From contig CP136068.1 of NCBI GenBank assembly GCA_032622095.1, positions 184,640,796-184,704,795 of the forward strand: a stretch of DNA of 64,000 nt. The letters run 5' to 3'. This document shows positions 45,626 to 56,020 of the stretch, one piece after another (position 1 is the first letter of the stretch; each line of letters begins with the position of its first letter). The notes below the pieces were generated by a model. That model did no database searches. It had not been told where the DNA came from and saw nothing but the letters and a program-made list of their open reading frames with translations. The translations under genes and the position numbers were made by a program. Origin of the DNA: Siphonodentalium dalli. Its lineage: Eukaryota > Mollusca > Scaphopoda > Gadilida > Siphonodentaliidae.

Positions 45626-48287
45626 TGCTATATGATGATGACGCAAACGCGGAACGGTTATCCTTCACGTCGGTGCCATATGAGATCATATGAAGAGTGT
45701 AGATTAAACCCTTGTCAGATCATCAGATAAGTAACACTGTTGGGTGCTATACAACACCTGATCCTCGTAATGTTATGGATCCGGGCTACCCAGGCTACCG
45801 TGGGACCTGTTTAAAGGCAAAACACTGCTACATGTAGTTCGTGTCATGGGTATCTACTCTTTGCTTGAACCAAACAGTGAGGTGCGTCATACATACATGA
45901 TGACGCAAACGCGGGCGGTTTTCCTTAACGTCGATACTTTTGTATGGTCGTTAGAAGGTTAGACGCGGAATAAATTGTTAAAGAAGCCATTTTGGTTTCA
46001 AAATGTGCGGACTGGTTTGCGTAAACATTAATATAATGCGGGTCACCTTTAGCCAGGTAGTCAACGTGCTGGAATCGTGGTGTCGATGTTCGGTTATAAC
46101 AAAGGAAATATCATGGAATAATTCTAAATGTGGCCCGTATGTTTATATAACCGTTAGGTATTAGATGCCACGTGCCAGTTGGATTAATTTCATATATAGC
46201 GTGTCCTGCGTGGAATGTGCACATGTTGGACAATGGCGTATTTCAATATAACTGGACACGTGTACTGGTATACATTAAGGGACATAAGAATAAACAATAA
46301 CCTATTTGTTGACTCAATAAATCGGTAAATTATTCCAGTATGTTCGATAACATGCACTATACACATATAGCACACGCTTAAACAAATACATGGAATTCAT
46401 TACAAGCACAAGAATTGGTAGCAGGTGAAATTTCTTACTATATTTACTAAGAATTAGATATTAACTGTTCTGCACATAACATGGCCAGAGGCAGTTTGGG
46501 TGCGTCCAACTTAGAATTTCAATCTCCCCCATTGAACGTGACACCAGACCGAAGTTTCCAATTCCGGGACCCCCCCCCCCCCCCCCGGGTGATACCTCAA
46601 TGTTTCCAATTCTTAGAAATTGCTACACCGTATTCCTCCTACATGATTCATTTAAAAATGGAGATTCATTCGCTTGCGTTCCATAGAATATGGATGCAAG
46701 TTGGTCTGACATTTTGTGTGGAACAGTCCAAAAACCTTTTCGCATAAATGACAACTATTAGCTCGTTTTGGGAGACAATCGTGCTTGTCATATACTTTAC
46801 GCTCTGGACCGAAATATACTTTTGCCAAATAACTTGCCAAATGATTTATTTTTTTGCCAAATATTTTTAGAATTTGCCAAATGCTATCCCTGATAGTATC
46901 ATTTTCTGCAACATTGAGTCATATGTTTCGACACTCGCGGTTTGAATGACTTTTGATATTGATTGGAAAGCAGTTAGTTAGTAATTATACTCCCATCTCT
47001 ATTGTGGTTTATCATACAACAATAAACCAATCACCGAGCAATAACATTCTTCATCTGAAGGGCGCATCGCGAGAGGATTATCTATGTAAACACCACCATC
47101 ACACTAAATACGGCTAATCTCTCCACCCATCGATACTAATTATCATATTGATTCGAGTCGAGGAACCACCCATCGAATCTCAGAGGGATTAAATTTCCAT
47201 TTTTGAAATATATTATTTTAATTTTAGGTGTCCCAGTAAACAGTCGACAAGAAGACTTCTATGACCAAATTGCGGATGAAGATGGATAACTCTAAAATCA
47301 AGCGGCTTTTTTGTGTCAGATTTTTGACAAACCGGTAAAATTTTGTTGAATAAAATGTTGACAAAATTTAATAACAGGTTTTGGGCAATTTTATACTAGT
47401 TGACTGTGGTTAGGATTATATTGGGCAATTAACCCTCGATTCTGAAAACTGAAGCGACATTTAAAAAAAATGTTGTTGTTGTTGGAATCTGATGATATGG
47501 GGACCATCGAATCGGATTGAGTACTTTAAGCGAAATGTGTTGATGCATATATGAACAAATTTTATCTATTTGTCCATGCTCTTAATATTGGTAATGTTTT
47601 TTATATACTGTTATATTGTTTGCACATTTACGTACTGCGGTTGCCTTGGGTCACTTTAACCAAGGGTGTTCCAATGCCCCCGTTCCCATGAACGCAATGT
47701 TTGTTTGTTCAACGTGTTTGTCTGTTACAAGTAATTAAGTCGATCATTAACGTGAGGCGCTGATTTTCGACATATCTCGCATGTTCGTACGTCAAAGCAA
47801 GCATACCCATCATACACGCCCTGCGTGATATATACCCCACGTACATCATATATCGACCGTCATTGTACCCGCGTACGCCGCACAATACCCGGGGTAGACG
47901 CAGGATTGCCCAGCACAACAAGGGTGTCGCATATCTAATAAGACGTTGTTTATTCCCAAACACTGCCTGCTATGAATTAATTATGATATGTGTCCAAAAT
48001 AAGTGGTGCGCGCATGTCTAATAATGTGGGAGGATCTAACCGAGTTATAGACGTGTGTGACCCACATGTCCGAGTGGAGAAATACACGACTACTTATTGA
48101 CGGACAATGATATTCCTCAACCCTTTATTTGCCAAACGAATTCCACATTAGTCATAGGAGTGTACATTGGAATGGTCTATTATTCATCTGGAGGGATGAT
48201 CAGGTAATAAAAGGAGACGACAGACAGAAGATAATACGAATGTAGAATGAATTATATTCATTGATGGGAATTATTCAGATAATAAGT
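45626..48287. other. No confirmed gene
   Basis: Contains a C run of about 16 near 46570-46585, a cluster of TTGCCAAAT motifs at 46815-46885, and a weak terminal-exon candidate at 47228-47289 (separate entry). The remaining short frames show no domain. Confidence 0.4.
47228..47289 (+). CDS. Possible 3'-terminal exon, very weak
   Basis: A pyrimidine- and T-rich stretch ending ATTATTTTAATTTTAG is a plausible splice acceptor (AG at 47226-47227). From 47230 the frame reads VPVNSRQEDFYDQIADEDG and then TAA. The acidic, aromatic tail is compositionally protein-like, unlike most chance frames here, but 19 codons prove nothing. No upstream exon or polyadenylation signal was identified. Confidence 0.15.
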
Positions 48288-48711
48288 TTAAGGGGGGGGG
48301 GGGGGGGGGTCAAGTGGTCAATTTTGATTGGGGATTTTCATGCAAATCTCCAGAGCAAAAGTTATATAATTATGAAGCAGTTGTTCTGGAACCAAAGCAG
48401 GCATATTATTGAACAGTCCATAACATTTAACTGACAGGTGCGCTAGGTAAATTAAAAACATTTGCAATAAATACATTTTGTATAATTTTTTTCTTGTATT
48501 ACATCACATGATATACATTTGAAAAATCAATATAAAAGTAAAACATAAATACACCACCATTATAATGGAAGCGGACCCGTCCGACATATACCTGTTGTTT
48601 CCAATACCACATCAATTCACACTTAGAAGTACGTACAACTCTGTAACTTTTGCTCCGGAGATTTGTATGGAAACCCCCATTCAATATTGGTCACTTGACC
48701 TCACCCCTTAA
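48288..48711. mobile_element. TTAA-flanked TIR element with poly-G expansion
   Basis: Element 48292-48707 (416 bp) is flanked by TTAA (48288-48291, 48708-48711). On the right the inverse of the terminus reads GGGGTGAGGTCAAGTGACCA. On the left the same terminus reads a run of about 18 G followed by TCAAGTGGTCAATTTTG. Inverted similarity continues about 70 bp through CAAATCTCC(A/G)GAGCAAAAGTTA. TTAA target choice suggests piggyBac- or Kolobok-type transposition. No transposase frame is present. Confidence 0.8.
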
Positions 48712-49465
48712 CATTGGCCGTTTTTTTTAACTTATATCTGAACATTTCCTAAGCAACTACCCGTCAATGAGTAAATAAAGGGTTAAACCATATGTATTCG
48801 GCACAGACAGGGTTATGATCAAACATATATAACTGATATACAGCTATTCGTATACATAATTTTATACATGTAGTAATCATACAGCAAATATGCAATTTGT
48901 GTATAACCCACCACTCCAATCCCCTATGACCCCGTATGTGATCCAGCACTGCCGAATATTAAAGGGATGCAAGGCCTTCGACGTGGGTTTATACGAAATA
49001 ACTTAACACTTTCATGTCGGGAGCGTTTGTACCGCGTATGGCGTTTGTGGACAAAGTTGGAAAAACCTATGGCCAAGTATTTTAACAGTGCGTGCATATA
49101 TATAGCAGATCGGTATTTCGTATACATGTTTTGATCAACATATTATTCATCCTAAATTGTTCCGATGATCAAATGTGCCATGTATGTTTAAACAAGCTTG
49201 TTCCTTCTCTTCTGAGTGTTCTAAAACAGTACTTCGACACCTGCCAGATCTTATTAGCACCTGTCAATAACTCAATTCCATTCTGGCATCAGTTTTTTTG
49301 TGTGCCATTGAGGTATAATCCAGCACATAATAGCACATGCCTGCACATAAGTAAGTATCGAGGTTAATGAGAGGACTGACTAATCTGCGCTAACACAAAT
49401 GGAGAGTGCAATCAAAATGGCTTCCGTTAACACTCAATATAACCAGTGACAAATTTCTGGCTCCA
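48712..49465. other. No gene recognised
   Basis: AT-rich. Short frames at 48764-49367 show no domain; the T-rich stretch after 48720 is unremarkable. Confidence 0.4.
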
Positions 49466-49467
49466 AG

Positions 49468-49738
49468 CTTGCAAATAGTATGTCTGTAATTTGCAGAATG
49501 AGGTCCCCATAGTGTTAATTTAGTGATATTATCCCACACAGCGGGCTATCATCACCAAATTCACCATCTGGGAACCTCATTCTGCTTAGGCCTACTATTC
49601 TGGGAAGTATCTATAGTCTCAAATTAAGATTGTTTATAGTAACTTTTTCCCTTCTGGGAAGTTTCTAAGTTTCGGAAGATAAAATGCATAATCAAGGTGA
49701 CTAATTCTGCAAATGACAGACACACTATTTGCAGCTTT
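49468..49738. mobile_element. TIR element (TGCAAATAGTGTGTCTG family), copy 2
   Basis: It starts GCAAATAGTATGTCTGTAAT and ends GACACACTATTTGC. AGCTT occurs directly outside both ends, a possible 5-bp TSD. It shares CAGAATGAGGTCCCCA and TCTGGGAAGTATCTATAGTC with copy 1 but is shorter, having lost much of the right inner region. Confidence 0.72.
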
Positions 49739-50590
49739 GTCTGGCTACCCACGCGTTTGTTTGTTGGTATATTATAATGATCAATGAGAGGTGACACTAA
49801 TTACCGCCTACATGTACCGTATGGTTATTCCTTCACGATGGTGAGTCGTGATTCGGTTATTCTGCAACTGCGCCAGAATGAAATATTATTTGTCCAATCC
49901 CGAGCCAAACTCGGTCCCTGTCTTGAAGCTAGCTGGCTGTTTTGTCGACCAAATCGCCACGCAATCTACCGCTATAACAGCAGGGATTATAACTTGTTTT
50001 GTTTCGCACAGTAGAACGCTATGTTTAATTGGAACATTGAATGGTAATTCAGCCATTTTGAGGGCAGAACACTAACTGCTGAAACAGCGTCATCTTTTAG
50101 TAACAAACAAATGAAGTTGTCATGGAGTTGTTTATGAGCTTTTCCTTTAAATGCATCATATTATGAAACTTTCCTCAATGATATACTAATAGTATAGTAT
50201 AATGATGGTATGAATTTGATATTATCCACAAAACACACTTATGTGAGCCGAGCGTTTGTTTATTAACAGCATGTAAACAGTGAGCGATAAGCAAAACACT
50301 CAACATCGTGGCGATCTTGTAGGAAGGTGATTCATGGTGACCCATTCAACGCCGAAATATTGAGAGGGAAGATTACCGATAGCTATACCGGTATGTCATA
50401 AACAACTTGGTGGCATTTTTAACCAAGATTAGTATGGGGTCTCCCCGGTGTTGAGTGTTTTGCTTATCGCATACTCTTTACGTATTGTTTGCTTATATAA
50501 CATGGCGTTTGTTTACATAACACAGAGTATCAAATATGTTTATTCTCATTAAACCATATACAACTAGAGATGGGCCTGTCACCAGAAGGG
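49739..50590. other. No gene; inverted repeat GCGATAAGCAAAACACTCAACA
   Basis: GCGATAAGCAAAACACTCAA lies at about 50284 and its inverse TTGAGTGTTTTGCTTATCGC at about 50451-50470, enclosing ~145 bp, probably a MITE. Frames at 49784-50075 show no domain. Confidence 0.5.
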
Positions 50591-51320
50591 ACTGGGATAT
50601 ACCCCCCCCCCCCCCCGTATTCAACATGTTATTTGAATGTAGTAGCCATTACTGTATATTGGGCACTGAAATTATGTGAACATGTAACCCTAAATCACCC
50701 AAGCCCTAACACTAATCTTGAACCTCTTAACCCTTAATCCTAATCCTAAAACCTATGGACTGAAAAATGTAGGAATAAATGCTCGGACAAAATTATGCAT
50801 TTTGAGAAGATTTTGTAAGTTGAAAAAGGGGGCTAACTCCACCAAAAATAAAAGCTCGGACAAAATTATGCATGTTGCGAAAATGTTCTAAGTTGAAAAA
50901 GGGGAATAACTCCACACAAAAATGTCGAACAGACGTCATAATCGCAGGTGCACAGGTTCCCAAATATACTAAATATCAGTGCCAAGATTAAAAAACATTG
51001 ACCTAAAAATGTAGGAATAAAAGCTGGGACAAAATTATGCATGTTGCAAAAAAATCTCAAAGTCGAAAATGGGGGATAACTCCACAAAAAAAAGTCAGAC
51101 AGACGTCATAATCGCAGGTTCACAGGTTCCCATGGTGGTTGATGCCTGTGCCAAGTTTCACGGAAAATGATCATAAAACGACTGAGACAAACTCCGGACA
51201 AATTTGTGTCCACGGACGGACGGACAGACGGACGTCATGACAGACGGACGGCACAACGGATGGACGGACGGACGGATTCCAGTATACCCCCCCCCCCCAC
51301 AACTCGTTGCGGGGGTATAA
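50591..51320. repeat. Mollusc-style interspersed repeat with GGAC tract and GGGGGTATAA
   Basis: Repeated blocks contain GGACAAAATTATGCATGTTG, GGGGATAACTCCAC and GACGTCATAATCGCAGGT (about 50760-50960 and 51010-51140, plus a partial block). These lead into GTGCCAAGTTTCACGGAAAA, a GGACGGACGGACAGACGGAC tract (51213-51275), a C run and TTGCGGGGGTATAA. This order is familiar from interspersed repeats in bivalves and gastropods. A 15-C run also lies at the left edge (50602-50616). Degenerate CCTAAT/CCCTAA text lies at 50687-50752. Confidence 0.65.
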
Positions 51321-52197
51321 ATATAGCATTTTGAGAAAACATAATAAAGTGAAATATATATATTATATAACTAACTGATGTGCCCGACGTCGTGTGGGCT
51401 ATTTAGGGATTTCTTTGTGATCGCCTCTAGACCGCCCCCAGATGAGGGTCTGGGCACAATATACAGCATCTGGACAAACTATTATTCGATCGGTCCAGAA
51501 ATATGCCTATATGAGCGTATATGAGCGGGGTTAATGTTACGGACACGGTCGCGCGTGAAATTGGACCCGCCCAAGGCGCCCATGTTGTTCCCGGGATCAA
51601 AGTAGGCCTACATACCAAATTTGAGTCGGATCGGTCGACCAGTAAAATCAATATACATTGGGTTAGCTATTGAAAGTCTTGTTGAAATGCTACTGTGTGG
51701 CGAATCACACTCGTCTTCGAGCTGCTGATGCCATATATTTGTGGTGTTATTAATGGTTTGTATTGAGAAGAGGTAAAATTAGCTTGTAAGCCTCCGCTGT
51801 AGTTATTTCACATTAATTATTTCTATTAATTTTGTTTTATTAAAACTGATATTTTTCTCAAATCGCTCGGTTTAGCCAAACACTGGGAAAATGACAACTT
51901 AAAAAAAATAACGGTACATTTTATCAGTTTGACATACCAGCTTCATACCTATTCAGCAGGATCCACCAACATCATAGCAGTAAGAATTGATCAGGGATAA
52001 GTATTATTTGTTTGTGTGGTCTTTTGTCCTTCGAGTAAAAGCAATGTGGTCTGTTGAAGTAATGAGAATGCAACTGGTGCCAATAACTCCCTATAAATTG
52101 AATCAGGACAGACGATTTCGAATCAAATCAGATGAAAGATTCCGAATCACATCGAATCGATTCACAGGGTAATGTTATGTAGATTTCTGGTAAATCA
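51321..52197. other. No gene; includes a partial TIR-element copy
   Basis: 51840-51996 matches the right half of the element at 40534-41048 (TTTCTCAAATCGCTNGGNTTAGCCAAACAC, ATAACGGTAC, ending TTGATCAGGG). The remainder is unassigned. Confidence 0.55.
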
Positions 52198-52638
52198 TAT
52201 GTGACCCGCCATATCAAATCCAGTCGTAAGTCGGGATTTTTTTTTACCCTGTGCCAATGCATTCTCTTATATATGAGAGTCGACCATAGGTCTCCTCGCA
52301 TATATAAGAGAATGCATTGGCCTAACAATTTTTTACAATTTTAATAATTTTTCTTGTATTCTTTAACAATTTTATAATTTCACCCATACAGAGCCCCAGA
52401 CAAACATGAGCAGACGACACTCTTATATATGCTTCTATATATGGGTGGAGCTCCTGCAGGGTAATGGATGTTTTTTATTTGATGTCCTAAAACTTGTAAG
52501 AAACATTTATTTAAAATAAAATGATAAAACATTGTTAGGCCAATGCATTCTCTTATATATGCGAGGCGACCTATGGTCGACTCGCATATATAAGATAATG
52601 CATTGGCACAGGGTAAAAAACGACTGGATTTGATATGT
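52198..52638. mobile_element. Type A hairpin MITE, nearly complete
   Basis: It starts TGTGACCCGCCATATCAAAT at 52200 after a TA. Hairpins lie at 52254-52320 and 52540-52606, with the central palindrome GAGCCCC...GGAGCTC between. The right TIR is shortened, reading CACAGGGTAAAAAACGACTGGATTTGATATG. Confidence 0.87.
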
Positions 52639-52663
52639 TTATAGTGGACTATAATAAACAGAA

Positions 52664-52785
52664 TAATCAGTTGATTGAACTGGTGATGTGAAAAAAATAA
52701 TTCAAGGCAGGGACTAGTTTGTGTTTGTATAACGTCTCTGCCACTCATGAATTATTTCACATCTCCAGCTCAATCAAGTGATTTC
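52664..52785. repeat. Hairpin repeat, ~120 bp
   Basis: TTGATTGAACTGGTGATGTG near 52671 is matched inversely by CACATCTCCAGCTCAATCAA at 52759-52778, with TAATTCA/TGAATTA at the inner ends. It looks like a small MITE; no TSD was identified. Confidence 0.65.
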
Positions 52786-54325
52786 TCTCAATATAGTACT
52801 AGTATCCACACAATAATCCATTTATCAGGGCAATGCATATGGGTTCGAACATTGGAAGATAATGGAAGCTGAGAAATTGAACAGTGGTGGGGTCTCAAGC
52901 CAAACTCTCAGGTGCCTAATAATCGTGGTGGTCTAATAATAGTGATGGCAATTTCACGCTATGTCTCATGCAAAATAATAGTGATCGTCGGGAATTTTCT
53001 CGACAATTAATAATCGTGCTGACACTATTATTAGGCACACGAAAGTACCCCTTCACATTAGAAAACATGTCATTGAATGGCATAAGTTGCTTGGGGGTGG
53101 ATGTGATCCATCACACCACTGTTAATTCAACCAGGCTCTTCTCAATTCAATAAGTGTGCCAAGCAGGAGAGGGACAGGGATACCATAATATACCCATTAG
53201 ATGCAATCACATTAATACATGTATATATTCTTGTGTAAGTTGGATAAAATATAGATCATGCTATGAATCTCTACTCTGGCTACAGGCATACCAAGATTCA
53301 ATGTGCCAATAATAAGACTCTCCACTTACAAGTACGGTAATTATGTGCATGCATCAGTCTCTAGTTGTGTAAATGCAACAGCTGATCATGAAAATGTTCA
53401 TGCCAGACTCAACAAGATAAATATTCTGTTGCTTCTAATATATGAGCTCTTAGTTAATGTTGGTGCACTCTCCATTGCTTGTCATTTACAGAAGTCTGAG
53501 CAGCAGAATAATTTTTTATTTTGCCGTTATGATTACATTGTTCTGTGTGTCAATTTGAAAAATAAAATCCTGGGAAATGAACAGCTGCTGGAATGAACAA
53601 AGTGCATTAGCATATAAACACAGGAAGACAATTTTGGGGGGATTGACATCCTAGTCGTAACATACAAAGTTGTGGGATGTGGCATACCGTTGGGTGGGAT
53701 TATCAATTGAACGACATACCGCATGACTTAATACCTCATAAACTTACTGCGTAATTGCGAATTAAAATTTACCAGGTAATTGAATTCAATTTTGGCGACC
53801 ATGTATCTTGAATTCAATGACCGATAATTCTAGAAAGCCCCATTAGCCAGATGGCAAACAACCAGCAAATAGGAGGTCTGATATAGTTCTACAAAGTTAT
53901 CATAACCACAACATATCTGCATAGTGGAGGGGGTCAACATGCAGCTCACAGTCTAGTCGGCCAGAAGTGGTGAGCCCAAGAACACATGCATCACAGACCA
54001 GACGACGTCTGTAATTTCCATGATTCAGCAATTCGATAAGGTCTACCACTTACTATTCAATCAAACTCACTCATGCATACAGTGTACATGACAGCCGCAT
54101 CCTTTACCTTAGTGTATAGGCTCAAATATCAATGGTTTCCATCTATGTTTAGATAACTGTACATTTAACATAACCACAGAAAACCTTGATATTGGCCCAA
54201 CCATGCACGACCGTAGTGGTCGGGGTTTTCTGCCGTCCTTGAAAAGTCTTGGTCACGAAAGTGCAAATAAGTCGACCGAGAAGAACATTGCTGGCGACAT
54301 CCTGAATTTCTACAATTCAACAATA
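52786..54325. other. No gene recognised
   Basis: Short AATAATAGTGAT-type repeats occur at about 52930-53030. 53257-53285 (ATCATGCTATGAATCTCTACTCTGGCTA) resembles 3408-3435. The frame at 53303-53596 has no recognisable domain. Confidence 0.4.
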
Positions 54326-54329
54326 CTAT

Positions 54330-56020
54330 CAGGTCTGTTACTGCATGCCTGAATATGTAACAATATGCTTACTGAGACCAATGATAAATTATAAACAATC
54401 TGTTTTGCTATCCCCTTGAGCCAGCCAAACCCATAAACCACCATGCTATTGAAAAGTGTGCTTACTGAGAATGATTATAAATTTAAACCATTTGTTTTTC
54501 TATCCTCTTAGCTGGCCAAAAACCATAAAACACCATATTAGTGAACAGTATGCTTACTGAGACCGATAATAAATTATAAACCATTTGTTTTTCTATCCTT
54601 TGAGCAGCCAAACCCATAAACCCCCATTTTATTGAACAGAATTCTTACTGAGACTGATTATAAATTATAAACAATCTGTTTTTCTATCCCCTGAGCTGAT
54701 CAAAATCATAAACCACCATGTTATTGAACAGTTTGCTTACATAGACTGATTATAAATTATAAACAATCTGTTTTGTTATCCCCTGAGCTGGCCAAAATAT
54801 AAACCACTATGGTATTGAACAGTATGCTTACTGAGAGTCTAAAGCTAATTATAAATAATAAACCATCTGATTTGTTACCAGGGCTGGTCAAAACCACAAA
54901 CCACCATGTTATTGAACAGTATGCTTACTGAGACCGATTATAAATTATAATCCATCTGTTTTGTTATCCACTGAGCTGGTCAAAACCATAAACCACCATG
55001 TTAGTGAACAGTATGCTTACTGAGACCGATTATAAATTATAAACCATCTGTTTTGTTATCCACTGAGCTGGTCAAAACCATAAACCACCATGTTATTGAA
55101 CAGTATGCTTACTGAGACCGATTATAAATTATAAACCATCTGTTTTGTTATCCCCTGAGCTGGTCAAAACCATAAAACACCATGTTATTGAACAGTATGG
55201 TTACTGAGACTAATTATAAATTATAAACCATTTGCTTTGCTATCCCTTGAGTTGAACAGTATGCTTACTGGGACCGATTATAAATTATAAACCATTTGCT
55301 TTGCTGTCTCCTGAGCTGGTTAAAACCATAAACAACCATGTTAGTGAACAGTATGCTTACTGAGACTGATTATAAATTATAAACCATTTGCTTTGCTGTC
55401 TCCTGAGCTGGTTAAAACCATAAACAACCATTTGTTTTGCTACCTCCTGAGTTGAACAGTATGCTTACTGAGACCGATTATAAATTATAAACCATCTGTT
55501 GTGCTACCTCCTAAGTTGAACAGTATGCTTACTGAGACCGATTATAAATTATAAACCATCTGTTTTGCTACCTCCTGAGTTGAACAGTATGCTTACTGAG
55601 ACAAATTATAAATTATAAACAATCCGTGTTGCTATCCCCTGAGCTGGGCAAAACCATAAACCACCATGTTATTGTACAGTATTCTTACTGAGACCGATAA
55701 TAAATTATAAACAATCTGTTTTGTTAACCCCTGAGTTGAACAGTATGCTTACTGAGGCCGATAATAAATCATAAACAATCTGTTTTGTTATCCCCTGAGT
55801 TGAACAGTATGCTTACTGAGACCGATAATAAATCATAAACAATCTGTTTTGTTATCCCCCGAGTTGAACAGTATGCTTACTGAGACCGATAATAAATTAT
55901 AAACCATTTGTTTTTCTATCCTTTGAGCTGGCCAAAAAACATAGAACACCATGTTATTGAACAGTATTCTTACTGAGACTAATTATAAATTATAAACAAT
56001 CTGTTTGCAACCCCCTGGCC
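54330..56020. repeat. 92-bp tandem repeat, variable length units
   Basis: The full unit of 92 bp contains GACCGATTATAAATTATAAA, CCATCTGTTTTGTTATCCCC, TGAGCTGGTCAAAACCATAA and ACCACCATGTTATTGAACAG. Successive GACCG positions 55024 and 55116 fix the period. From about 55430 many units are a ~60-bp form lacking the CTGGTCAAAACCATAAACCACCATG part. Units are clearly more diverged than in the adjoining 40-bp satellite, and the CCATAAACCACCATG segment is shared by both. Confidence 0.9.

Noticed and set aside
50687-50752. Third telomere-repeat transposon
   Set aside because: The CCTAAT/CCCTAA text is degenerate and short, and neither the GGTATGTCC TIR nor the CATATGGAGAATGG segment is present.
1678-52748. 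Recurring peptide CILLYMRGDLWSTRIYKRMHW in many short ORFs
   Set aside because: It is the translation of the MITE hairpin and appears on both strands at every copy; it is not a gene family.
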